Shown here in pieces: positions 15,960 to 23,537 of a DNA stretch of 32,649 bases (position 1 is its first letter; every line of letters starts with the position of its first letter). The translations under genes were made by a program, and so were the position numbers. This DNA is from Streptomyces xiaopingdaonensis. GTDB lineage: Bacteria > Actinomycetota > Actinomycetes > Streptomycetales > Streptomycetaceae. The notes under the pieces are model-generated. The model had not been told where the DNA came from. It saw only the letters and a program-made list of their open reading frames with translations, and made no database searches. The DNA is taken from the NCBI RefSeq assembly GCF_000262345.1, contig NZ_AJTQ01000226.1, positions 1-32,649 of the forward strand, read 5' to 3'.

Positions 15960-17224
15960 TGAGCGCCCGGAACAGCAACGAGGAACTGGCCCGGACCTAC
16001 GGGACCCCGCTGTACGTCTACGACCTCTCCCGGGTACGCGCCGCACGCCGCGACCTGTTCCGCTGGCTGCCGGAGGGCGTCGAGGTCTACTACGCCTTCA
16101 AGGCCAACCCGCACCCGGACCTGGTGCGCGCGCTGCGCGAGGGCCCCGGGCCCGGCTGCCGGGCGGAGATCAGCTCGACGGGCGAACTGGCCACCGCGCT
16201 GGAGGCCGGCCACACGGGCGAGGAGATCCTCTACACCGGCCCCGGCAAGACCCCGGGGGAGCTGCGCGAGGCCGTCCGCGGCGGCTTGCGCCGGTTCTCC
16301 GCCGAGTCCCTCTCCGACCTGGAGCACATCGGCGCCGCTGCGGTCGCCGAAGGCGTCGTCGTGGACTGCCTGCTGCGGATCAACAGCGCCACCGCCAGCG
16401 CCGCCAGCGGTGTGCGTATGACGGGCAAGGCCAGCCAGTTCGGCATCGACAGCGAGACCGTGGGCGATGTCGCCGCCGCGTTGCGGAACGTGCCCGGAAC
16501 GTCCGTCGCCGGGCTCCACCTGTTCTCGCAGAGCAACGCGGCCGACGAGGAAGCCCTGATCGGAGAGTTCCGGCACACCATCGAGACCGCGACGCGCCTC
16601 CAGGAGGAGCTCCGGGTGCCGCTGCGGATGCTCGACATCGGCGGCGGGTTCACCGCACCCTACGGCCGTGTCGGCGACCGGGCGGCCTACCCGAAGCTGG
16701 CCGGAGAGCTGTCGGCCGAACTCGACCTGCGGCTGCCGGGCTGGCGGGAGGGCCGGCCGCGGATCGCCGTCGAGAGCGGGCGCTACCTCGTGGGCGACAG
16801 CGGCACCCTCGTCACGTCGGTGAGCAACGTCAAGGAGAGCCGCGGCCGGAAGTTCGTGATTCTGGACGGCGGCATCAACGTCTTCGGCGGCATGTCCGGC
16901 CTGGGCCGGCTGCTGCCCGTCTCCGTGCAGGTGGACACCGGAGAGCCCACCGAACAGGCCAGCCTGGTCGGTCCGTTGTGCACCCCGGGCGACGTCCTGG
17001 GTCGCGATGTGACGGTCCCGGCCCTGGCGCCCGGCGACCTCGTGCAGATACCCAACACCGGTGCGTACGGCCCCTCGGCAAGCCTGCAGAGCTTCCTCGG
17101 CCGGCCCTCGCCCGTCGAGGTGGTGATCGACGACGACGGCTCGGGCGACGGCAGCAAGGTCGTCGTCTCCGTCTCCCGGATCGAGCGCAGCCGGACCTAT
17201 ACGGAGCGAGGAGCCGCCGCATGA
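15959..17224 (+). CDS. PLP-dependent decarboxylase, fold type III (BtrK/VinO-like)
   Basis: The protein has 421 residues in the alanine racemase/diaminopimelate decarboxylase fold. The PLP lysine is Lys48 in VYYAFKANPHPDLV. Other landmarks are GPGKTP, LDIGGGFTAPYG (glycine loop), ESGRYLVGDSGTLV, the second-barrel Cys in GPLCTPGDVLGRD, and the C-terminal NTGAYGPSASLQSFLG. The CTPGDVL form and overall length fit BtrK and VinO, which decarboxylate amino acids while they are bound to a carrier protein (glutamyl-BtrI, 3-methylaspartyl-VinL). In this operon the expected product is 3-aminoisobutyryl-carrier. Free diaminopimelate decarboxylase activity is less likely given the context. ATG at 15959 overlaps the ligase stop, with GGAGGGGAGCC upstream; a GTG directly before it is an alternative. 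Confidence 0.88.
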   Translation: MSARNSNEELARTYGTPLYVYDLSRVRAARRDLFRWLPEGVEVYYAFKANPHPDLVRALREGPGPGCRAEISSTGELATALEAGHTGEEILYTGPGKTPGELREAVRGGLRRFSAESLSDLEHIGAAAVAEGVVVDCLLRINSATASAASGVRMTGKASQFGIDSETVGDVAAALRNVPGTSVAGLHLFSQSNAADEEALIGEFRHTIETATRLQEELRVPLRMLDIGGGFTAPYGRVGDRAAYPKLAGELSAELDLRLPGWREGRPRIAVESGRYLVGDSGTLVTSVSNVKESRGRKFVILDGGINVFGGMSGLGRLLPVSVQVDTGEPTEQASLVGPLCTPGDVLGRDVTVPALAPGDLVQIPNTGAYGPSASLQSFLGRPSPVEVVIDDDGSGDGSKVVVSVSRIERSRTYTERGAAA

Positions 17225-17748
17225 CCGACGCCCTGGACAACGATCCCGGCACCCGGCCGGCGCCGACCGGCGGCGACGACCGCCGGCGCCCCACCGTGGT
17301 GGTCACCACCGTGGCCTCCGACTCGCACACCTGGAACCTGGTCTTCCTCCAGCTTCTCCTGGAGGAACTCGGCTGCCACGTCGTCAACCTCGGCCCCTGC
17401 GTGCCCGACGAACTGCTGCTGGAGCGGTGCCGCGAGGCCCGGCCGGCGGCCGTGGTCGTCAGCACCGTCAACGGCCACGGCCACCAGGACGGGCTGCGCG
17501 TCGTGCGGCGCCTGCGGGCCGACGATCTGCTGGCCGCCACACCGGTCGTGATCGGCGGAAAGCTCGGCGTCGACGGGGATTCCACCTCGCACGCCGCTGA
17601 GCTGATGGCCGCCGGCTTCGACGCCGTCTTCGAGGACGGCGCCGAGACCCTGACCGCCTTCCGGCGCTTCGTCGGCGCACTGGAGGGCACCTCCCAGGGC
17701 GCCCTGGAGCCCCACCACACCGAGCACACGATCGGCGTCCCCGTATGA
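17221..17748 (+). CDS. Glutamate mutase (methylaspartate mutase) small, B12-binding subunit
   Basis: A 175-residue cobalamin-binding Rossmann domain. The lower-ligand His36 lies in SDSHTWNLVFLQLLLEELG; the rest of the B12 motif follows as VVVSTVNGHGHQDG and VVIGGKLGV. The classical DxHxxG reads DSHTWN, with Asn in place of Gly; I believe this form occurs in other actinomycete cluster-borne homologues. With the large subunit it interconverts L-glutamate and (2S,3S)-3-methylaspartate by adenosylcobalamin radical chemistry. The ATG overlaps the decarboxylase stop (ATGA), and the stop overlaps the next start, so the subunits are translated together. Confidence 0.93.
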   Translation: MTDALDNDPGTRPAPTGGDDRRRPTVVVTTVASDSHTWNLVFLQLLLEELGCHVVNLGPCVPDELLLERCREARPAAVVVSTVNGHGHQDGLRVVRRLRADDLLAATPVVIGGKLGVDGDSTSHAAELMAAGFDAVFEDGAETLTAFRRFVGALEGTSQGALEPHHTEHTIGVPV

Positions 17749-19139
17749 CGACACAGCACCCGACCGATCCCTCGCCCGGTGCGGCCCCGTCGGTCGCGGG
17801 CGCCGTCCGGGCGGCCGGCGCCCGCACGGCGCCCGGCCGCCCGGCCCTGTCCGGCATCCGGCCCGGCTTCGGCGCCTTCGTCCGCGAGCACGGCGGCCAC
17901 GGCCGGCTGGTCGTGCAGCCCCGGATGGGCTTCGCGGATGCGGGGGCCATGCGCGACGGGCTCGCCGCGACCAGGGCCGCGCGGGCGCGCACCGTAGGCA
18001 CCGTGACGCTGGACTCCCACACCCGCGTCGGCTGGCTGGAGGCAGCCGCGAGCGCTCTGCGCGACGGCGTCCCCCTCAACGGCTACCCCATCGTCACCCA
18101 CCCCGCAGCGGTCACCGGGCGGATGCTCTCCGGCATCCGGGACGAGCACTTCCCCGTGCAGGTCAGACACGGCTCCGCCCGCCCGCTGAGGATCTTCCGC
18201 ACTCTCGCGGAACTGGGCCTCGACGCCAGCGAGGGAGGCCCTGTCTCCTACTGCCTGCCGTACGGCAGGACACCCCTCGCCGACGCGGTGGCCGAGTGGG
18301 CAGCCGCCTGCGAACTGTACGCAGGGCTGCGGGAGTTCGGGCTGGAGCCGCATCTGGAGAGCTTCGGCGGCTGCATGCTCGGCCAGCTGTGCCCGCCCAG
18401 CCAGCTCGTGGCGATCAGCGTGCTGGAGGCGCTGTTCTTCGCCCGGCACGGGGTGCGCAGCGTGTCCGTCAGCTACGCGCAGCAGACGTCGGCAGCACAG
18501 GACCGCGAGGCCGTCGCAGCCCTGCGGCTGCTGTGCAGCGAACTGCTGCCCACCGACGACTGGCACGTCGTCGTCTACGCCTACATGGGCGTCTATCCGC
18601 GCACGCCCCACGGCGCGCGGGCGCTCCTCGGCCAGGCCGCGGACCTCGCGGTGCGGACGGGAGCGGAACGCCTCATCGTGAAGACGACGGCCGAGTCCCT
18701 GCGTATCCCCACGATCGAGGAGAACGTCGAAGCCCTGGAGTACGCCGCCGGTGCCGTCGCCGGGGCACCGCCGCCCCCCGTCCCCTTTGCCGCCTCGGTG
18801 GCGGCCACCGACACCTACCGTGAGGCCGCCGCACTCGTCGACGCAGTGCTCGACCTCCATCCCGACCTGTCCCGGGCGCTGCTGCTCGCCTTCCGCAAGG
18901 GCTACCTGGACATCCCCTACTGCCTGCACCCGGACAACCGCGGCAGCACCCGCAGTTACATCGACGCCGACGGCTGGCTCCGCTGGGAGGACACCGGCGC
19001 CCTGCCGATCGGCCACCTGGTCGAGCCGAGCCGCTCCCGCGCCGTGACCTGCGCCGGCCTGCTGGCCGACCTGACCCATGTGAGCACCAGGGCCGACGAG
19101 GCAGCCCTCGCCGCCTCCCGGGAGCTGCCGTCCGGCTGA
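17745..19139 (+). CDS. Glutamate mutase (methylaspartate mutase) large, epsilon subunit
   Basis: The protein has 464 residues, near the usual 480. It has the catalytic TIM barrel of glutamate mutase: RPGFGAFVREHGGHGRLVVQPRMGF at the N-terminus, TVTLDSHTRVGW, PLNGYPIVTH, PVQVRHGSARP (contributing to the arginine pocket that holds the substrate carboxylates), GGPVSYCLPYGR, and SFGGCMLGQLCPPSQLVAISVLEALFF. It binds glutamate and the deoxyadenosyl part of B12 supplied by the small subunit. No methylaspartate ammonia-lyase is next to it, which argues for use of 3-methylaspartate in biosynthesis, not glutamate fermentation. It is the last gene of the rightward operon, and I see no clear hairpin terminator after it. 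Confidence 0.94.
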   Translation: MTTQHPTDPSPGAAPSVAGAVRAAGARTAPGRPALSGIRPGFGAFVREHGGHGRLVVQPRMGFADAGAMRDGLAATRAARARTVGTVTLDSHTRVGWLEAAASALRDGVPLNGYPIVTHPAAVTGRMLSGIRDEHFPVQVRHGSARPLRIFRTLAELGLDASEGGPVSYCLPYGRTPLADAVAEWAAACELYAGLREFGLEPHLESFGGCMLGQLCPPSQLVAISVLEALFFARHGVRSVSVSYAQQTSAAQDREAVAALRLLCSELLPTDDWHVVVYAYMGVYPRTPHGARALLGQAADLAVRTGAERLIVKTTAESLRIPTIEENVEALEYAAGAVAGAPPPPVPFAASVAATDTYREAAALVDAVLDLHPDLSRALLLAFRKGYLDIPYCLHPDNRGSTRSYIDADGWLRWEDTGALPIGHLVEPSRSRAVTCAGLLADLTHVSTRADEAALAASRELPSG

Positions 19140-19335
19140 CGGCGGCCTCCGAGCGCGTGCCGTCTTCGCCCAGTTCGACCGTCCGCACCATCTCGGGCCC
19201 CGGACGGGGACCACTGGGTGAAGACGTCTCGCCGCACCGTCCGGAGGCACCCGTAGTTCTCGAACACGGCCCACGCCTGCGGACGGGGCCCGTCCGTACT
19301 CGGCGTCCTCTTGGTACGGCTGGACGCCGAGGCGG
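19140..19335. other. Non-coding junction segment
   Basis: About 200 bp between the end of glutamate mutase and the integrase remnant. Open frames cross it on both strands, but none has a start, ribosome site or protein pattern I can support. It may hold degraded mobile-element sequence. Confidence 0.4.
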
Positions 19336-19548
19336 TCAACGGTCCGCGAAACAGCCGCACATGGCCGTGGTCCGGTCCGTGAGGCGGGCGTTCGCCGGCG
19401 GCCCGTGGGCATCCACGAGGCTTTTGAATTGCTCTGCTCTCGGGCGGTCGCCGAACTTCTCCGATTGCCAACCGCTGCCGTCCTGGCGCCACTTCACCTG
19501 AAACGTGCTCTTTCCGCCCTTCCTGGGACGCTCCACGATGCTCGCCAT
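19336..19548 (-). pseudogene. Truncated phage/ICE-type integrase, N-terminal remnant
   Basis: From the ATG at 19548 the frame reads MASIVERPRKGGKSTFQVKW, then on through QSEKFGD and QFKSLVDAHG. This is the N-terminal, arm-binding start of tyrosine integrases common in Streptomyces integrative elements. After VDAHG the family sequence is lost, and the frame ends 21 residues later, so the catalytic domain (RHRY) is missing. An ATG two codons upstream (19554) is an alternative start. It begins about 110 bp from the 3' end of tRNA-His and reads away from the tRNA, the standard layout of an element integrated at a tRNA. It is non-functional and marks an old integration event. Confidence 0.7.
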
Positions 19549-19582
19549 GCGCATGAGAGCAGGGCAAACCGCACACCTCCAC

Positions 19583-19601
19583 GTTCCCAAGATGTTCCCA
19601 A
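19583..19601. repeat. Tandem gttcccaa repeat
   Basis: The octamer gttcccaa occurs at 19583-19590 and 19594-19601, 11 bp apart, between the integrase remnant and the tRNA terminator. Short repeats in this place are candidates for integrase arm-binding sites or a relic of the attachment region. Confidence 0.4.
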
Positions 19602-19611
19602 CGCGAGCACG

Positions 19612-19650
19612 AAAAAGCCCCTCACCCGGGTTTCCCCAGGTGAGGGGCTT
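19612..19650 (-). terminator. Intrinsic terminator of tRNA-His
   Basis: A perfect 12-bp stem (19615-19626 with 19639-19650) encloses a loop that can pair further (ggg with ccc). On the minus strand it is followed by five T, the classical rho-independent form, 11 bp beyond the tRNA 3' end. Confidence 0.85.
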
Positions 19651-19660
19651 GATCAACAAG

Positions 19661-19734
19661 GGTGAATGACGGGACTTGAACCCGCGACATCCTGGACCAC
19701 AACCAGGTGCTCTACCTACTGAGCTACATCCACC
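19661..19734 (-). tRNA. tRNA-His (GTG anticodon)
   Basis: On the minus strand the acceptor arm GTGGATG pairs with CATTCAC (one G-U pair). An extra 5' G opposite discriminator C73 is encoded, the hallmark of tRNA-His. The D-arm has GTAGCTCAG, the anticodon arm reads CTGGTTGTGGTCCAG with anticodon GTG, and the T-arm has GGGTTCAAGTCCC. CCA is not encoded. Its 3' end faces the integrase remnant and the gene cluster, so it is the probable integration site. Confidence 0.96.
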
Positions 19735-19829
19735 ACGGGCCTGCCCGGGAGACTTCCCGTACCGGCCGGGTACGAGTGTACAGGGTTCTCGGCGGTGCCC
19801 GTGCACTCGAGCTTCGGGCCCGCGCGGGC

Positions 19830-20435
19830 TCAGTCCTGCGTGGCCACGACGTGCTGGGCCGCGAGACGCTTGGCGGCGTCGCTGTCGGGGCCCGGTTGCG
19901 GGACGAAGAGCGCGTCGCGGTAGTAGCGGAGCTCCGCGATCGACTCCCTGATGTCGGCGAGCGCCCGGTGATTCCCGTTCTTCGGGGGGCTGTTGTAGTA
20001 CGCCTTCGGGTACCACCGTCTGGCGAGTTCCTTGATCGAGGAGACGTCGACGATGCGGTAGTGCAGGTGTCCCACCAGGGTGGCCATGTCCCTGGCGAGG
20101 AAACCGCGGTCGGTGCCGACCGAGTTGCCGCAGAGCGGGGCCTTGCCGGGGTCCCTCGCGTACTTCCGGACGTAGGAGAGGACCCGCTCCTCGGCCTCGG
20201 GCAGGGTGGTGCCCCCGGCGAGTTCGTCGAGGAGCCCGGAGGCGGTGTGCATCTCGCGCACCACCTCGGGCATCGACTCCAGCGCCTTCGAGGGCGGACG
20301 GATCACGATGTCCACGCCCTCGCCGAGCACGTTCAGCTCCGAGTCCGTGACCAGGGCGGCCACCTCGATGAGCGCGTCGTCGGACAGCGAGAGCCCGGTC
20401 ATCTCGCAGTCGATCCACACCATGCGATCGTTCAT
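19830..20435 (-). CDS. orn: Oligoribonuclease
   Basis: A 201-residue DEDDh 3'-5' exonuclease that degrades short RNA oligomers to mononucleotides, including linear di-GMP products. Motifs: IDCEMTGLSL (catalytic Asp and Glu), CGNSVGTDRGFLARDM (ExoII Asp), and GNHRALADIRESI (ExoIII His and Asp). The length fits the family. It starts 20 bp after adpA on the same strand, and the orn-adpA pairing is conserved in Streptomyces, so read-through from adpA is likely. Confidence 0.97.
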   Translation of the reverse strand: MNDRMVWIDCEMTGLSLSDDALIEVAALVTDSELNVLGEGVDIVIRPPSKALESMPEVVREMHTASGLLDELAGGTTLPEAEERVLSYVRKYARDPGKAPLCGNSVGTDRGFLARDMATLVGHLHYRIVDVSSIKELARRWYPKAYYNSPPKNGNHRALADIRESIAELRYYRDALFVPQPGPDSDAAKRLAAQHVVATQD

Positions 20436-20455
20436 GCGCTCACCCTACGTCGACG

Positions 20456-21772
20456 TCACTGCCCGCGGTCGCGCTGTCCCGGAAGCCTCGGCACGAAGAG
20501 GTCGGCCTCCGACCTCCCCGCGTCGGAGCGCACGGGCCGAGCCGGGCCGGGGGCGCGAGTGGGCCGGCCCTCGCGGTGGTCCCGCGGGGCCGGGCTCTCC
20601 CTGGGCTCGGGCTCGCCCGCCGGCGCGAGCGGCGGCCGTCCCTCCGGCATCTGCGTGCGCGGCTCGAGTCCCCTCGCCTGCCCCTGCTCGCCGTTCTCGG
20701 GCCGCAGCTCGGCGCCCTCGCACTGCTGGGCGCTCTCGCCCATCTCGGCGCGACGAGCGCGGTACGCCGCCCGGTACGCGGCGGGGGAGGAGCCGAGTTG
20801 GCGCCTGAAGTGGCCGCGCAGCGCGACCGGCGAGCGGAACCCGCAGCGCCCCGCGACCTCGTCGACGGAGTAGTCGGAGGTCTCCAGGAGGCGCTGCGCC
20901 TGGAGCACCCGCTGGGTGATCAGCCACTGCAGCGGTGCGCTGCCGGTGAGCGAGCGGAAGCGCCGGTCGAAGGTGCGGCGGCTCATGTACGCGCGCGCGG
21001 CGAGCGCCTCCACGTCGAACTGCTCGTGGAGGTGTTCCAGTGCCCAGGCGACGACTTCGGCGAGCGGGTCGGAGCCGATCTCCTCGGGTAAGGAGCGGTC
21101 GAGGTGCCTGGGATGGCCGCCGCTCTCCGCGTTGGCGCGCCGCGGAGGTACGACGAGGCGCCTGGCGAGGGCGCCGGCGGCCTCCGTGCCGTGGTCGGTG
21201 CGCACGACGTGGAGGCAGAGGTCTATGCCGGATGCCGTGCCCGCCGAGGTGAGGATGTCGCCGTCGTCGACGAAGAGTTCGCGCGGATCGACGTGGACGG
21301 CGGGGTAGCGCTTGGCGAGCGTCGGCGCGTACATCCAGTGCGTCGTCGCGGGGCGGCCGTCGAGCAGCCCTGCCGCCGCGAGGACGAAGGAGCCGGTGCA
21401 CAGCCCGATGATCCGGGCGCCCTCCTCGTGCGCCTGGCGGAGTGCGTCGAGCGCTGCGGTCGGCGGCGGTTGCGTGATGGAGCGCCAGGCGGGGACGACG
21501 ACGGTGCCCGCCCGGGAGATCGCCTCCAACCCGAAGGGCGCCGTGAGTTGGAGCCCGCCCGTGGTGCGCAGCGGTCCGTCCTCGCCCGCGCAGACCAGGA
21601 GGCGGTAGCGGGGGACGCCCGCGTCCTGGCGGTCGACGCCGAAGACGGAGAGCGGGATGGAACTCTCGAAGATGGGACCACCGCTGAAGAGCAACACCGC
21701 CACGATCTCACGCCGTCGGCGTGCGGCCAGCTTGCGGCTCGTTGCTGGGCCGTTCGTGGAGTCCTGGCTCAT
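20456..21772 (-). CDS. adpA: AdpA, AraC/XylS-family master regulator of development
   Basis: The protein has 438 residues. The N-terminal DJ-1/PfpI-like dimerisation domain (about 20-205) begins EIVAVLLFSGGPIFESSIPL and contains IIGLCTGSFVLAAAGLL. The C-terminal AraC domain has FDVEALAARAYMSRRTFDRRF and the second helix-turn-helix near YSVDEVAGRCGF. It is nearly identical to known AdpA up to AAYRAAYRARR, then has a longer Pro/Arg/Glu-rich tail. Leu228 in HLDRSLPEEIG is encoded by TTA (21089-21091), the bldA-dependent codon expected between the domains. I use the ATG matching the known MSxDST start; an ATG at 21799 in the same frame with GAGAGGAAC upstream would add nine residues. AdpA controls aerial growth and secondary metabolism genes. 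Confidence 0.96.
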   Translation of the reverse strand: MSQDSTNGPATSRKLAARRRREIVAVLLFSGGPIFESSIPLSVFGVDRQDAGVPRYRLLVCAGEDGPLRTTGGLQLTAPFGLEAISRAGTVVVPAWRSITQPPPTAALDALRQAHEEGARIIGLCTGSFVLAAAGLLDGRPATTHWMYAPTLAKRYPAVHVDPRELFVDDGDILTSAGTASGIDLCLHVVRTDHGTEAAGALARRLVVPPRRANAESGGHPRHLDRSLPEEIGSDPLAEVVAWALEHLHEQFDVEALAARAYMSRRTFDRRFRSLTGSAPLQWLITQRVLQAQRLLETSDYSVDEVAGRCGFRSPVALRGHFRRQLGSSPAAYRAAYRARRAEMGESAQQCEGAELRPENGEQGQARGLEPRTQMPEGRPPLAPAGEPEPRESPAPRDHREGRPTRAPGPARPVRSDAGRSEADLFVPRLPGQRDRGQ

Positions 21773-22753
21773 TGGAACTAAGCCCCCCTCAATCGTCATG
21801 TTCCTCTCGGTCCATACACATCTCTCCCCCGCTCTCCCCCGCCGCGAAGGCCAAGATCGAATCTACTGTGTCGGATGAGGTGGGCGGTGCAAGTTCGGCA
21901 CCCGACGTTATGTCGACATGGCAACTTGGCGTGAAGCATTCGATCACGAAGCGTTTCACTCGTCAGCTCCGCTGGGAAGTACGCATGCCCTGCCTGCCCC
22001 GTCACCGTAGGGTGCAACCGCCGTCGCCGCTCCTTTCCGCGCAGGTGGCAGGGGTGTTGGAGAGGGTCAGCCGGAACCGGTGGGTAGAGGGCTCAAGTTG
22101 GCCGAAAAACGTGGGGGATCAGCCGTGCGACCAGGGCACCCGCCAGGGGTGCGGGGTGGCCGGTGAACGCCCGTGCGCCCACCGGGAAGTGGGGCTTCCG
22201 GCTCCGCTCGCGACGGGTTCCCGGTGGCACGGAGACGGCACGTATCGAGACAATTTTCCGGCCGTACGGAGCGGTATGCCGCCGTTGTCCAACGATCCCC
22301 CGGCGGGCGGGTCACGCGGGCGCGCGGAGGTCCGGTCCGGCGCCGGCGCGTTCGGGGGCTGCGACTCCGTGCCGGCGGCCGGGCCCGGCGGTGGGCGCCG
22401 GGCGTGCGCTGGTGGCGCCGTATGCGCAACCGGCGTGCGTACACCGGGAGTTGGGGGCGCACAAGGCCGTTCCGTCCCCGATTCGGGTGCCATGGACCGC
22501 CGACGGCGTTGCGCACGACGCGTCGCTGCGGCATGCTCCGGGGTCAACGCGCGTACGGCGCCGTCTCTTCCGGGTCCTCGGGCGGGGCCTCCCGGCCCCT
22601 TGGGATGGGGGGAGTGCCGCCGTACCCTTGGGGTAAGGGAGTCCGAAAGAGCTCACCCCGGACGTCTCCCGGTCGTCGATCCCTTCGTCACCCAGGAGAG
22701 CGCAGCAGCCGACCGTCCCTCTCTGAGCAGAGGAATCCCCCGCCGAGAACCGA
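21773..22753. promoter_or_regulatory. Long regulatory region between adpA and the stress-protein gene
   Basis: About 980 bp with no frame I can support as a gene; the open frames here lack family patterns and overlap on both strands. It must hold the divergent promoters of adpA and the universal stress protein gene. Long leader regions upstream of adpA are usual in Streptomyces. TGGCGTGAAG at 21927-21936 matches nine of ten positions of the AdpA consensus TGGCSNGWWY, so autoregulation is possible. Confidence 0.5.
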
Positions 22754-23278
22754 ATGGCCGGATACGAGATCCCTGACCCAGCGGACCGCAGGCAGATCGC
22801 CGACTCGACGGCGCATCCCGAGGCGGCACCCGACGATGCCAGCACCCCCTGCGACCCGGCGTTCCGGCACGGCGTCGTGGTCGGCTTCGACGGTTCGACG
22901 TCGAGCGAGCGCGCCCTGGCGTACGCCGTGGGCATGGCGCACAGAGCCGGGTCCGGCCTGATCATCGTCCACGTCGCCAACAGGCTCCCGACGACCGTCT
23001 GGGCCGGCTGCGAGCCGCCCGTCTTCGTCGACGTCCCCGACCATCGCACCGAGGTGCTCGGGCTGGAGCTCGCCTGCGCCGACTACCTCGCCGAGATCCC
23101 GTGGATCCTCGTCGAGCGCGGTGGGGACATCTGCCACGAGCTGGAGGACGTCGGCCGGGAGTACGAGGCCGACGCGATCGTCGTCGGCTCCTCGCACGGG
23201 TTGGCGGGGCGGTTCTTCGGGTCGGTCGCCGGGCGCCTCGCGAAGCGGGCCCAGCGGCCCGTCGTCGTCATCCCCTGA
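22754..23278 (+). CDS. Universal stress protein (UspA family)
   Basis: A single-domain protein of 174 residues with an N-terminal extension of about 38 residues. The domain begins HGVVVGFDGSTSSERALAYA, and the ATP-binding signature near the end reads VVGSSHGLAGRFFGSVAGRL, fitting G-x2-G-x9-G-S/T, followed by KRAQRPVVVIP. It is predicted to bind ATP and to act in the cytoplasm under stress; the specific role is unknown. It is transcribed alone, divergently from adpA. Confidence 0.92.
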   Translation: MAGYEIPDPADRRQIADSTAHPEAAPDDASTPCDPAFRHGVVVGFDGSTSSERALAYAVGMAHRAGSGLIIVHVANRLPTTVWAGCEPPVFVDVPDHRTEVLGLELACADYLAEIPWILVERGGDICHELEDVGREYEADAIVVGSSHGLAGRFFGSVAGRLAKRAQRPVVVIP

Positions 23279-23336
23279 CGGTGCGGCGCCGAACGACCTT
23301 GGCGCGTACGCGCGTTGCCGTAGGCGCCGCTCAGTA

Positions 23337-23362
23337 AATCCACCCATACGTGGAGGTGGATT
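23337..23362. repeat. Inverted repeat after the stress-protein gene
   Basis: aatccacc (23337-23344) and ggtggatt (23355-23362) form a perfect 8-bp stem with a 10-base loop, about 60 bp after the stress-protein stop. There is no T tract. It may be a weak terminator or a protein-binding site. Confidence 0.45.
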
Positions 23363-23471
23363 GTGCGCTTGTGACGGGCATACAGAGGTCAGTGGCCGCG
23401 CTGCCGAGCGGGAGGTGACGGACCCGCGAGGCAGCAACCGGCCGGCGTTTTGGGCGACGCCGGCTCAGGGG

Positions 23472-23516
23472 AGGCGGAATCCCGCGCAGTTGGTGGCCTG
23501 CGCGGGGTTCCGCCCT
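23472..23516 (-). terminator. GC-rich hairpin terminator of glmS
   Basis: An almost perfect 18-bp stem (23472-23489 with 23498-23516) and 8-base loop, about 20 bp after the glmS stop. No T tract follows on the minus strand, as is common for Streptomyces terminators. It could also stop transcription arriving from the opposite side. Confidence 0.7.
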
Positions 23517-23537
23517 TCCGCTGCGGCAGCCCCCGGG

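Noticed and set aside
1..19139. TTA (bldA) codons within the biosynthetic genes
   Set aside because: Candidate strings such as the one near 6268 fall out of frame; I found none in frame by eye, though the scan was not exhaustive.
19336..20418. A single 360-codon minus-strand gene spanning the integrase remnant, tRNA and part of orn
   Set aside because: It reads through the tRNA and its terminator and is out of frame with orn; only the last part matches an integrase.
22173..22961. Plus-strand open frame of 262 codons upstream of and overlapping the stress-protein gene
   Set aside because: Arg/Pro-rich translation without family pattern, out of frame with the clear UspA protein.
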